From UBA7662 sp036787895 (GTDB lineage Bacteria; Bacteroidota; Bacteroidia; UBA7662): a DNA stretch of 64,000 nucleotides. Location: assembly GCA_036787895.1 (NCBI GenBank), contig DAIQOK010000005.1, positions 96,839-160,838 of the forward strand. The letters are read 5' to 3'. The first letter of the stretch is position 1. The number at the start of each line of letters is the position of its first letter. The notes under the pieces were generated by a model, which was not told where the DNA came from, made no database searches, and saw only the letters and a list, made by a program, of their open reading frames with translations. Both the position numbers and the translations under genes were made by a program. Of the stretch, positions 27,101 to 36,034 are shown in pieces.

Positions 27101-29395
27101 TTGATGAAGATTTTTTTATCCGTGATCTGCTTGTTATTTCTTCACCAATGGTTGAATGCGCAAGCAGGAAGCGTGTCACTTTTGGCTGCCAATGGTGCTA
27201 CACTGAGCACACACGCCAGCATTTCTGAAGCTTATGCTGCTATTTCCCAGCCGGTAAATCAGGCATACACCATTGAACTGCAGAACAACTATGTGGGCAG
27301 CAGCGAGACTGTACCCTTAGTTCTGGGGGCAAAAAGTGGCACCAACGCGACGAATACCATCACCATACGTCCGGCCGCTAATTTTAGCTCCTTGACTTTA
27401 AGTGCACCTGTAAGTATGGGAAATTTGCTTGAGCTGAATGATGCCGATTATTTGATTTTGGATGGCCGAGCAGGTGGCGTGGGTAATACGCCTGTTATTG
27501 GACTGAATAACACCGCTTTGGATGGTACAACCATCGCGCTACGCAATGGATCAAGTCACAATATAATACGATATCTAAATCTTCAAAATGGCGGATCTAC
27601 AGTAAGTAGCAGCACCATTAGTCTGCTAGGTTTTGGCACAACCAATCCGGGAAACTCCTTCAATCGTTTTGAACACAACGTTTCAATCGGGTCACGCAAC
27701 GGTTTTTACTCCTATGGAAATACAACCAATCCAAATCAGGGCAATCTGTTTTATGGCAATGAAATACAGAGCGTTACATATTCTGGCATCTATATTCAGA
27801 CCGGAACATCGGGAGTGGTGATTGATTCCAATCAGATTTACGCTACGTTGACACCTTCAACCACTTTTAATTTTGGGATTCTTTTCGATAATCAAACCGA
27901 TACTGCCATCATCCGAAACAACCTCATTTATGATATTCATACCACCAATAATGCTGCATCAAGGGGTATAAGCATCAGGGGGTCAGCAGCTAACGGCTTG
28001 GACAATTATACAGAAATTTACAACAACTTCATTTCCCTGGATCAGCCATCCTGGAACAGCACCAGTGTGGTTGGTATCGAATATGCTGGCATATATCTGG
28101 CGAACGCCAAAATTATGTTCAATACCGTCATAATTGGTGGTACGCTGAATTCAGGTGGTATTTCGGAACAGGTTTTGTCAGCTGCCTTTTCTAAAACTGC
28201 CTCGAATGCGGGCAATAATTTTTATCTCCGCAACAATATTTTCATCAACAACCGAAGCGGTGGTGTGAGCGGTGGCCAGCATGTGGCAGTTCATTTCGGC
28301 AGCATTGCCGGTATAATTAATAGTGACTACAATACATACAACTCCGTCAACATATTAGCACGCTACGGCACAGGCACCTACAGTACTGTTGCCGGTCTGG
28401 CATTCGTTATGGGAGGCAGTAATGAAGCTAATAGTAATACAGCTGCAGTTCAGCTATCAGGATTTAACAACCTCCGGCTCAGCGGAAGTTCTTTAGGAAA
28501 CCCCTTGCTGGCGGGTACAAGCATAGCCGGGATAAGCCGCGATAAATTCAATCAAAGTCGAAGTAACGCCCCCTATCGGGGTGCGCATGAAGCTAGTCCA
28601 AGTTTGGGCGGCATACAATGTACGGTGGCTCCTGCTGCAGGAAATCTCACCCAAAGCGATACAGCGATTTGCCCAGGACAACCTCCGATTGTGATTCGTT
28701 TGCAACAGGCAGCAGCAGGCGGGGGAATTGTGTATGAGTGGCAGGAATCGACCGATAATACCTCTTTTACCACCCTGGAAATAAATACAACCGATAGCCT
28801 GGTTGTTAACCCTGTTGCAACTCGCTGGTATAAAGTCATTGTTCGATGTGTACCATCTGCGAATCAGGCAACTACCAATACCATAAAAATCAATCGCAAC
28901 CAATTACCGGTTGTAGGCTCACTTCTTTTTAGTCGGGTAGGCGCAGCTTACCAATTTACACTATCCAATAGTGCACATGTGGGAAGTTTTACCTGGAATT
29001 TCGGAGATGGCAGTCCAGAAGTGATCACCAGCTTACCCACCGCAGGTCATACCTATACCGTGAATGGTCCCTACCCAGTGCGTGTTAAAGCAAATAATCG
29101 ATGTGGTATCGACTCCATTCAACTCAATTTGAATGTCAGCACCGTGTCGGTAAATGAGTTGGCATTTCCAACTTTAAGACTCTTCCCTAATCCTACCAAC
29201 GACAAGGTATTTGTGCAAGGAATACCCGGCAACTATGAACTAGTTTTGCGCGATATGCAGGGCAGATTATTGGACAGCTATACTGTCGAAGGTGACTTTG
29301 ACTTTTCAATGACAAAGTTGCAGCCGGCAATTTATTGGCTGGAAATAAGGGATAAGGCAGGAAATCGCCGAATGATGCGGATAGTGAAAAATTAA
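27101..29395 (+). CDS. T9SS-secreted protein, tandem paralogue of the preceding gene
   Basis: A 764-residue protein with the same order as its upstream neighbour: signal peptide (FLSVICLLFLHQWLNAQA), Asn/Gly-rich beta-helix-like region, Ig-like part, PKD domain (FTWNFGDGSPEV) and T9SS sorting domain (LRLFPNPTNDKVFVQG, LQPAIYWLEIRD). Long stretches agree almost residue by residue, for example ASISEAYAAI, GSSETVPLVLGAKSG, FGILFDNQTDTAIIRNNLI and SNAPYRGAHEASPSLGG. Other parts have diverged, which fits an older tandem duplication. Surface display is expected. The function is unknown. Confidence 0.88.
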   Translation: MMKIFLSVICLLFLHQWLNAQAGSVSLLAANGATLSTHASISEAYAAISQPVNQAYTIELQNNYVGSSETVPLVLGAKSGTNATNTITIRPAANFSSLTLSAPVSMGNLLELNDADYLILDGRAGGVGNTPVIGLNNTALDGTTIALRNGSSHNIIRYLNLQNGGSTVSSSTISLLGFGTTNPGNSFNRFEHNVSIGSRNGFYSYGNTTNPNQGNLFYGNEIQSVTYSGIYIQTGTSGVVIDSNQIYATLTPSTTFNFGILFDNQTDTAIIRNNLIYDIHTTNNAASRGISIRGSAANGLDNYTEIYNNFISLDQPSWNSTSVVGIEYAGIYLANAKIMFNTVIIGGTLNSGGISEQVLSAAFSKTASNAGNNFYLRNNIFINNRSGGVSGGQHVAVHFGSIAGIINSDYNTYNSVNILARYGTGTYSTVAGLAFVMGGSNEANSNTAAVQLSGFNNLRLSGSSLGNPLLAGTSIAGISRDKFNQSRSNAPYRGAHEASPSLGGIQCTVAPAAGNLTQSDTAICPGQPPIVIRLQQAAAGGGIVYEWQESTDNTSFTTLEINTTDSLVVNPVATRWYKVIVRCVPSANQATTNTIKINRNQLPVVGSLLFSRVGAAYQFTLSNSAHVGSFTWNFGDGSPEVITSLPTAGHTYTVNGPYPVRVKANNRCGIDSIQLNLNVSTVSVNELAFPTLRLFPNPTNDKVFVQGIPGNYELVLRDMQGRLLDSYTVEGDFDFSMTKLQPAIYWLEIRDKAGNRRMMRIVKN

Positions 29396-29413
29396 TTCGG
29401 CTATAAAAATTTT

Positions 29414-29444
29414 TCCCGGGACCAGAGGTCACGGGATTTTTTTT
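29414..29444 (+). terminator. Rho-independent terminator after the second paralogue
   Basis: TCCCGGGACC pairs with GGTCACGGGA around AGA with one mismatch, followed by eight T. It lies 18 bases after the stop. Confidence 0.88.
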
Positions 29445-29507
29445 GCCAATTCATAGCTATTGTTTAAATTCAAAACAAATAACTGTACCCAACTAAAACC
29501 GTTGATT

Positions 29508-30398
29508 ATGAAAAAATTACTACTGGTTTTAGGCTTACTGCTTGCAGCTAGCCCACTATACGCTCAGGACTTTGGTTCAGTTGGTACGGAATGGTATTAC
29601 AGCAACGTATATGGAGGAATAGGTCCACCTCATAGCGGTTACCAAAGTTTTAAGAGTGTATCAGACACTGTAATACTTGGTAAAAACGCTCACAAGTTGG
29701 AAGTATTTTATTATACACCTCACGGTAATACCTCCTATGGCGCCCCCGTTTATGTGTATGGAGAAAATGATACAGCTTTTGTTTTCAGTGCTTATAAAGA
29801 CAAATTTGTAGCCATTTATGTCTTCAATGCCCAACAAGGTGATACAATTACATTGGAATACCCTGAGCCGCCATTTGGTGCAGCCGATTCAAACTATCAG
29901 CTCAAAATCGATACAATAAGCCTGATTCAAATAGATGGAATTACGCTCAAACAATTTAAAGTAAGTGCAATTGGGTTTTCAACTACACTCGAAAACACGA
30001 TTATCGAACGCATAGGTGGCACACAGTGGTTTTTCCCTTTAGGCATTACCATACCTGAAATCCCAGGACCACTTCGCTGCTACAGTGATGCCCAATTAGA
30101 CACAAATTTCTTCAGCTTTGACTGTGATTATTCTTCAACTTCTTCTGTCAACGAATTAAGCGACCCCTTTAAGATTACCATTTATCCCAATCCGGCTAGC
30201 AATCAGGTCTTTGTTTCTGGTCCTGAAACAGGCTTCCAATTGCGTCTTTTTGATTTGCAAGGCAGGGTGGTGCTTACAGCAGCTACGAGTTCCGACCGCC
30301 TGGAACTTGCTATCGACCAATTAAAAAGAGGCGTTTATACCATTGAAGTGCTATTTACCGATGGCAGACGTACTGCCCAACGTTTACTTAAGCAGTAA
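29508..30398 (+). CDS. T9SS-secreted protein of unknown function
   Basis: A 296-residue exported protein. It has a signal peptide (LLLVLGLLLAASPLYAQ) and a C-terminal type A T9SS sorting domain (ITIYPNPASNQVFVSG, LKRGVYTIEVLFTDG). The central 180 residues (WYYSNVYGGIGPPHSGYQSF and similar) are not a family that I can name. The open frame runs back to a TTG at 29460, but only the ATG at 29508 gives a proper signal peptide. It follows the two larger cargo genes on the same strand behind their terminator, as a separate unit. Confidence 0.85.
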   Translation: MKKLLLVLGLLLAASPLYAQDFGSVGTEWYYSNVYGGIGPPHSGYQSFKSVSDTVILGKNAHKLEVFYYTPHGNTSYGAPVYVYGENDTAFVFSAYKDKFVAIYVFNAQQGDTITLEYPEPPFGAADSNYQLKIDTISLIQIDGITLKQFKVSAIGFSTTLENTIIERIGGTQWFFPLGITIPEIPGPLRCYSDAQLDTNFFSFDCDYSSTSSVNELSDPFKITIYPNPASNQVFVSGPETGFQLRLFDLQGRVVLTAATSSDRLELAIDQLKRGVYTIEVLFTDGRRTAQRLLKQ

Positions 30399-30483
30399 TC
30401 AGACCATTTAATAGTCGGAAACCTGTCAGGCTTTTTTTGTGCTCAAAAAATTGACAAATGAGGATAGCCATGTAAATTAGGGC

Positions 30484-31527
30484 ATGTCGATACTCGTTTA
30501 TGGTGCAAATGGCTATACCGGCCGGCTAGTAGTAAAAGCCGCAGCAGAACAGCGAATTCCGATTATTGTGGCAGGGAGAAGCGCAGCTCCTGTTGCTCAT
30601 CTATCGGAAAAATTCGGTTTCAAAGCCCGGGTTTTTGACCTGAATGATGCTGGAATGCTACAAAACCAACTACAAGACATACAGCTCGTGTTGAATTGTG
30701 CCGGTCCTTTCCCGCGTACAGCGCCACAATTAGTTGAGGCCTGCCTGCAACTCGGCATTCATTATCTCGATATCACCGGCGAAATCGCCATGTTTGAATG
30801 GCAGAAAACCATGAACGACCGGGCAAAATCGGCCGGAACGGTATTGATGCCCGGGGTAGGTTTTGACGTAGTGCCCACCGATTGTCTCGCCAAAAAATTA
30901 CACCAGCAATTCCCCGAAGGCGATACCCTGGAATTGGCCTTCATGAATCTTGGCGGCGGGATATCCCATGGTACACTCACCACCATGCTGACCAATCTCG
31001 GTAGCGGCGGGGCCATGCGTAAAAATGGTAAAATCATCAAAAAACCTTTGGGTTTTGCCGGAAAAAATATCGATTTCGGACAAAAACAGCGCTTTTGTAT
31101 CGCCATTCCCTGGGGCGATATTAGTACAGCCCACTTTGGTACAGACATTCCAAATATTACGGTTTACTCCGCGGCACCTAAAAAATTCTATTATCTCCTC
31201 AAATTGCAGGCATTGATGAACCCGCTTTTCCGCGCTGCCTGGTTTAGGCGTTGGGCGCAGGCCAAAATCGATAAAAACATCGATGGGCCTACTCCTGAAC
31301 AGAATAAGAACGGTCGCTCCCTGGTATGGGGCAAACTCAGCGCACCCGATGGTCGGTCGGTGGAAGCCCGATTTGAAGGGCCGGAATCTTACTGGCTAAC
31401 TGCCCTGGCTGCTTTACACATCTCACAACGTGTGCTGCAAAAAAACGACTGCTCCGGCTACCAAACGCCAGCCAGTTGTCTCGGACCTGACTTAGTGCTC
31501 GAGCTGCCGGGAAGTCGTTTTTTCTAA
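30484..31527 (+). CDS. Saccharopine dehydrogenase-like NAD(P)-binding protein (trans-acting enoyl reductase type)
   Basis: A 347-residue protein with a Rossmann fold at the start (ILVYGANGYTGRLVVKAAAE) and the pattern of the saccharopine dehydrogenase-like family, close to trans-acting enoyl reductases. Other family stretches are VLNCAGPFPRTAPQLVEACL, HYLDITGE and MPGVGFDVVPTDCLA. The family reduces acyl or polyketide intermediates, or is of unknown substrate. No polyketide genes lie nearby, so a lipid substrate is only a guess. Its 3' end overlaps the convergent symporter gene by 36 bases. Confidence 0.82.
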   Translation: MSILVYGANGYTGRLVVKAAAEQRIPIIVAGRSAAPVAHLSEKFGFKARVFDLNDAGMLQNQLQDIQLVLNCAGPFPRTAPQLVEACLQLGIHYLDITGEIAMFEWQKTMNDRAKSAGTVLMPGVGFDVVPTDCLAKKLHQQFPEGDTLELAFMNLGGGISHGTLTTMLTNLGSGGAMRKNGKIIKKPLGFAGKNIDFGQKQRFCIAIPWGDISTAHFGTDIPNITVYSAAPKKFYYLLKLQALMNPLFRAAWFRRWAQAKIDKNIDGPTPEQNKNGRSLVWGKLSAPDGRSVEARFEGPESYWLTALAALHISQRVLQKNDCSGYQTPASCLGPDLVLELPGSRFF

Positions 31528-33183
31528 AATCAATGCGAATAACACCACGCCCAAACAGCCTACAACATTATACCAGAGGAAGGGTAAATTACTGAAAAAG
31601 AAAAGTACTAAAATGATGCACTCTGAAAGCAAGGCAGCCAGAAAAACTGCACGTCCGCCTATCGATTTCATAAAAAAGGCCACCACAAAAATGCCCAAAA
31701 TGGTACCATACACTAAGGAACCAAGTATGTTCACAGCCTCAATTAAGGTGCCCAGTCGGTTGGCGAACATGGCGAAAACGATGGCATAACATCCCCAAAT
31801 CAAAGTACTCCATTTAGAAGCCCTCAGGTAGTGCGCATCGTCGCCATCAGTTTTAATAAAACGTTTGTACACATCTACCACGGTGGTGCTTGCCAGCGCA
31901 TTCAGTTCCGAGCTGGTGCTCGACATGGAAGCTGAAATGATGACCGAAATAATCAATCCTATTAAACCAATAGGCAGAAAATCGAAGACGTAGGTGAGAA
32001 AGATGTAATTGGTATCGTTCGTATCGGCTGATGGATTGCCTTTGCTGATCCAGTGTTTGGCTTCGGTCCTGCATGCCTCTAAAGCTGACTGACTGGCCCT
32101 TAATTCGGCAGCTTTTTGCTCCAAAAGTGCATCATCGCCACTTTTTGAAGCTTCTACCAACGCAAAAGCCTGGGTTTTACGGGCGGTATGCAATGTATTG
32201 TAGTCGGTTTCAATTTGTCGCAAACTATCGGCATATACCCCTTGCCGCGCTTCTTCGAGGAGCACCCGGTTAAAAAATACAGGTGGGGTCTGGAAGAGAT
32301 AAAAAACGAAAACCATGGCTCCCACAAACAAAATGGCGAACTGCATGGGGATTTTGACCAAACTGTTAAAAATTAAACCCATCCGACTTTGGGCGATGCT
32401 CTGTCCACCTAAATACCGCGCTACTTGGCTTTGATCGGTTCCGAAATACGACAACATCAGAAAAGTACCGCCAATTAAACCACTCCAGATGTTGTAGCGA
32501 TCGTTCAGGTCGAAGCTAAAATCAACTGCTTGCAACTTACCCATTTTACCTGCCAGTTGCATGGCATCTCTAAAAGCTAGCTGCTCGGGCAACATGGCTA
32601 CTACCAAATAGCCGGCAATGAACATACCTGCCAAAATGATGGCCATTTGTGTTTTTTGAGTACGTGCAACGGCCTGAGTACCGCCGGTGACCGTATATAC
32701 AATGACGATCAAACCAATCGCCAGATTGGTCCAGTAAATATTCCAACCCAACAAACTACTCAATATGAGTGAAGGTGCAAAAATGGTAAAACCAGCCGCC
32801 AAACCTCGCTGGGTTAAAAATAACATGGCTGCAAGGGTGCGGGTTTTGAGGTCGAAGCGTTTTTCCAAAAATTCGTAAGCCGTATACACATTCAACCGAT
32901 AATACAGCGGCACCGCAAACATGCTCAAAATGATCATGGCGATAGGCAATCCGAAGTAAAACTGCACAAAACGCATGCCCTCCGTATAAGCCAAACCCGG
33001 TGCCGATAAAAATGTAATGGCGCTGGCCTGGGTAGCCATTATACTCAGACCAATCGTGAACCAATTCATATTTCGGCCACGCAGATAATCCTCCATGCCC
33101 CGCTGCTGCCTACTTTTCCAGATGCCGTAAGTCACAATGAGGACTTGCGACAACAACAGCACAATCCAGTCGAGCATACTCAT
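31492..33183 (-). CDS. Sodium:solute symporter family protein
   Basis: A 563-residue SSS-family transporter with about 13 membrane helices. Family features include MATQASAITFLSAPGLAY in the second helix, TGGTQAVARTQKTQM and SSTSSELNALASTTVVDVY, where the Na+ site helix ends. A soluble, coiled-coil-like insert of about 80 residues lies between helices in the middle (EEARQGVYADSLRQIE to EACRTEAKHW), which is common in Bacteroidota members. The substrate, perhaps a sugar or sialic-acid-like compound, is unknown. I chose the ATG at 33183 (MSMLDWIVLL) because it overlaps the stop of the small upstream gene as ATGA. Confidence 0.88.
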   Translation of the reverse strand: MSMLDWIVLLLSQVLIVTYGIWKSRQQRGMEDYLRGRNMNWFTIGLSIMATQASAITFLSAPGLAYTEGMRFVQFYFGLPIAMIILSMFAVPLYYRLNVYTAYEFLEKRFDLKTRTLAAMLFLTQRGLAAGFTIFAPSLILSSLLGWNIYWTNLAIGLIVIVYTVTGGTQAVARTQKTQMAIILAGMFIAGYLVVAMLPEQLAFRDAMQLAGKMGKLQAVDFSFDLNDRYNIWSGLIGGTFLMLSYFGTDQSQVARYLGGQSIAQSRMGLIFNSLVKIPMQFAILFVGAMVFVFYLFQTPPVFFNRVLLEEARQGVYADSLRQIETDYNTLHTARKTQAFALVEASKSGDDALLEQKAAELRASQSALEACRTEAKHWISKGNPSADTNDTNYIFLTYVFDFLPIGLIGLIISVIISASMSSTSSELNALASTTVVDVYKRFIKTDGDDAHYLRASKWSTLIWGCYAIVFAMFANRLGTLIEAVNILGSLVYGTILGIFVVAFFMKSIGGRAVFLAALLSECIILVLFFFSNLPFLWYNVVGCLGVVLFALILEKTTSRQLEH

Positions 33184-33329
33184 GCCCAGGCCTCCGAAAA
33201 CCAATAAAACAAGGCGATTAACCCTACCAAAAAGCCGAGTAATAACCAGTATGCCTGTTTCCAGCTTTTAATGAAACGCGGCATTCCGTCGAGCGATTCT
33301 TCGTCTGTGGGCGGAATTAGTTCGCTCAT
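33180..33329 (-). CDS. Small single-helix membrane peptide between PIG-L and symporter genes
   Basis: A 49-codon gene, MSELIPPTDEESLDG at the start and one strong membrane helix (YWLLLGFLVGLIALFYWF) at about residues 27-44. Its start overlaps the PIG-L stop as ATGA, and its stop overlaps the symporter start as ATGA, so it fills the space between the two genes exactly. This arrangement makes it very likely to be translated. A role as an accessory subunit or assembly partner of the symporter is inference. I know no family name for it. Confidence 0.75.
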   Translation of the reverse strand: MSELIPPTDEESLDGMPRFIKSWKQAYWLLLGFLVGLIALFYWFSEAWA

Positions 33330-35896
33330 GGCTTTTGAGTTGGGTTAGACTGACGGGCTTCAATCAAATTCACCAATAAACGGTAGGCACCGCTTACCCC
33401 GGCAGGTATCTCCCGGAAAAAACTCAGACCAGTATAGATGTAAACGCCTTGACCATATTCGCCATACAACAAAGCGCCCTCGCTGGGTTTTTCACCAGGA
33501 TCTGCCATCCGAAGCATAGGAAGCAGTTGTTTATCCCAACTGCCAGGATAATACAAGCCACGCTCTTGCACCCAATGGTCGAAATCGGCTGTGGTGATGC
33601 GGTTGGGCTGCTGAAAAAGCGGATGTTGCGGCTGCAACAAAGTCACTGGGCTTTCTTCTACCGTAGTTCGTTCGCGCGACAATTTCAGCGGCAACGGTCC
33701 GAGTTGATCGGTCACCAAACCCTGAGATGTATTGTATTGCTGAATGAGTGTACCGCCATTTTTTACGAAATCAAACAACAATTGATTTTTAGTCGCCAGT
33801 GCAGCCACTGTATTGTAAGCCCGCACCCCTGTAAGCACTACGTCATATTGTTTGAGTACGGCAGGGCTTAGACCATTTACTTCAACAACATCTACCATAT
33901 AACCCAACTGCCGTAAAGCTGCAGGCAATTCATCGCCAGCCCCGTCGATATAAGCAATGCGGCGGGGATTGGTTTTGAGGTTGATAAGTTGCAAAGGCGC
34001 TGTGGCTTTGGGTAGTAGCGTTTGTACTGGCAGATGTTTGTAGTCGATGCGTGATAGTGAGCGGTCGAACTTTTGATTGCCGGAAGTAATAATAGCCGAA
34101 ACCTGACCGGATGCCGCATTTTTTCCCGGACGGACTTCAAATGCATAACGTTGCTCACCGCCATGGGTCTTGGCAGTTATGGTGTATGCTTCCGGTGAGC
34201 TCAACCAACCCTCCGGTAAAATGAGTGCTAAAATACCACTAAAACCTTGCTGGTGTTGCTGTACAACTACCTCAAGTTTGACAGCTTTGTACTCACGAGA
34301 AAAATAATGTCCCCGGTCGAAACCCAGGCTCACCGCAGGCAATACTTCTATCGGGCGATAACGTTCGCCTTCTACTGGGTCGGTCCAACGGTAAAGCACC
34401 GGTTCCGACAAACCGATTACCGTTGATTTGCCACCTGCACTCACTTCATAGCTCACCTTGACCCGAAATGCTCCCGGATTTTCGGTAACACCCACCCATT
34501 GCTGGCGGGGCAAATCAAAAAAGCCGGCATCGAGCCTTTCGTTCAGCCAAAATGGGCTGCTCCACGGCTGATCGGTTGAAATTCGAAAAGTCCTTTCTGC
34601 GTTAAGTTTCCGGTTGTTGGTCAGCAGTCGGCTTTCAGTATCCAAAGCCAGGCTGACGTAATGATAAGGCCATAAAATGTCGCCTTCCCAGCGTACTGCC
34701 TCCCAATTGATTCGGGTACGTTTTATTGAAACAGCTCTGCGAACGAGACTTTGTATTTTGATACCCAAGCTGTCGCCTCGGCTGTAGCTGAACTTTTCGG
34801 CTGTGGCTTCCTGCCAAATGCCGGCCGTTTCAGCAATTAATTTTTCGAGCTGTTCCCGCTTTTCACGGACATATATACTTGCGGCATCCATAACCTGTAA
34901 GTGTAGATGTGCTTCGATTAAATGCGGCAGCATTACTTCCGGTCTGCTTGCATCAAAAGCTGCTTCCGCCTTTTTTAGGGCAGCTATTAAAGGGTTACTG
35001 TTTTTCACCCGACTCCAATCGGTTACTACGCCGGCAAACAAGGCCAGCGTATCTGCTTTTCCGGCTAATGGCTTGAGATATTCTATCTCTTCTCCCCTTT
35101 GGCGGGCGGCACCGAAACCCTGACTTTTATGCATGGAACGACTTTCGGCTGCTATTTCACCATAGCCGGTGCCGAGCACCGAATTAAAACTCCCCACCGA
35201 AATCGCCAGGTAGCCACTTTTATCAAAATCTTCACGGCCAAAAAACCACCAGCTTGTGTTCCAGAATAAGGAAGTGGTAGTCCAAGGTTGCACAAACTGC
35301 AATTGTTCGGGGAAACGTTTGGGGTCGGCTGCGGCCGTAAAAGCATCCACCGCCAATTGCGCCGAAGCTGTGTGGTGACCGTGGGTTGGCGATGGTTCAG
35401 GATTAAATCGGGTGATGATTACATCGGGTTGGAATTGGCGAATTACCCACACCACATCGGCTAGGAGCGAATCGCGATCCCATTTGGTGAAAGTTTCTTC
35501 AGGTGATTTACTGTAGCCAAAATCATTCGCCCGTGTAAAGTACTGTCGCGCCCCATCTACGCGTCGTGCCGCCAGCAATTCCTGGGTACGAATCACGCCC
35601 AGGCCTTCTCTGACTTCTATACCTATTAAATTCTGTCCGCCATCGCCCCGAGTCAGCGACAAATAAGCTGCTTCGACCTTCTGATCACGGGCTAGCCAAG
35701 CCAACATGCGGGTATTTTCATCGTCGGGATGGGCAGCTATATAAAGTACCCGGCCGGTGACTTGCAATTTCCTGACACCTTCGAGCAATTCTCCGGAGGA
35801 CATATTACGGGTTGGGCCGAAATTCGGCTGGGCCAGAAGAGCAAAGCTTGTGAAGAACAGACAAATAGAAAGCAAGTTTCCGAACGACTTAATCAT
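33326..35896 (-). CDS. PIG-L family deacetylase, large secreted form
   Basis: An 856-residue exported enzyme. A signal peptide (LLSICLFFTSFALLAQ) precedes a LmbE/PIG-L domain. The zinc motif AHPDDE is at residues 55-60, followed by LSLTRGDGGQN and the second motif in THGHH (His172, His174, His175). PIG-L enzymes remove acetyl groups from N-acetylglucosamine-type sugars. The long C-terminal part has beta-rich segments and ends in a glutamine-amidotransferase-like region with VLTGVRAYNTVAAL and GEYGQGVYIYTGLSFFREIP. Linked to a transporter, it may deacetylate an amino sugar outside the cytoplasm before uptake. That linkage is inference. Confidence 0.88.
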   Translation of the reverse strand: MIKSFGNLLSICLFFTSFALLAQPNFGPTRNMSSGELLEGVRKLQVTGRVLYIAAHPDDENTRMLAWLARDQKVEAAYLSLTRGDGGQNLIGIEVREGLGVIRTQELLAARRVDGARQYFTRANDFGYSKSPEETFTKWDRDSLLADVVWVIRQFQPDVIITRFNPEPSPTHGHHTASAQLAVDAFTAAADPKRFPEQLQFVQPWTTTSLFWNTSWWFFGREDFDKSGYLAISVGSFNSVLGTGYGEIAAESRSMHKSQGFGAARQRGEEIEYLKPLAGKADTLALFAGVVTDWSRVKNSNPLIAALKKAEAAFDASRPEVMLPHLIEAHLHLQVMDAASIYVREKREQLEKLIAETAGIWQEATAEKFSYSRGDSLGIKIQSLVRRAVSIKRTRINWEAVRWEGDILWPYHYVSLALDTESRLLTNNRKLNAERTFRISTDQPWSSPFWLNERLDAGFFDLPRQQWVGVTENPGAFRVKVSYEVSAGGKSTVIGLSEPVLYRWTDPVEGERYRPIEVLPAVSLGFDRGHYFSREYKAVKLEVVVQQHQQGFSGILALILPEGWLSSPEAYTITAKTHGGEQRYAFEVRPGKNAASGQVSAIITSGNQKFDRSLSRIDYKHLPVQTLLPKATAPLQLINLKTNPRRIAYIDGAGDELPAALRQLGYMVDVVEVNGLSPAVLKQYDVVLTGVRAYNTVAALATKNQLLFDFVKNGGTLIQQYNTSQGLVTDQLGPLPLKLSRERTTVEESPVTLLQPQHPLFQQPNRITTADFDHWVQERGLYYPGSWDKQLLPMLRMADPGEKPSEGALLYGEYGQGVYIYTGLSFFREIPAGVSGAYRLLVNLIEARQSNPTQKP

Positions 35897-35968
35897 AGGG
35901 CTAAGTAAAGGAATGATGATGGTTTTTAGTGATTTTTAAGGATTTTTCACGCTTAAAAGCCAATTCAT

Positions 35969-36014
35969 TAAAAAACAACACCAGAAGAAAAGCGCTGGGC
36001 TTCTCCTCTGGTGT
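35969..36014 (-). terminator. Rho-independent terminator of the DUF2911 gene
   Basis: On the minus strand, ACACCAGAGGAGAAGC pairs with GCTTTTCTTCTGGTGT (14 of 16 positions), followed by TGTTTTTT. It lies 21 bases after the stop at 36035. Confidence 0.82.
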
Positions 36015-36034
36015 CGTACATTCTGCAGGGCTGA

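Noticed and set aside
24663..29395. Tandem repeats of the paralogue pair as a possible CRISPR or assembly artefact
   Set aside because: The two copies differ at many residues throughout and each has a different terminator, so this is a real, old duplication.
31492..31527. Convergent overlap of the enoyl-reductase-like and symporter genes as a sign of a frameshift
   Set aside because: Both C-termini look natural and short convergent overlaps also occur at uvrC (17 bases), so no error is needed to explain it.
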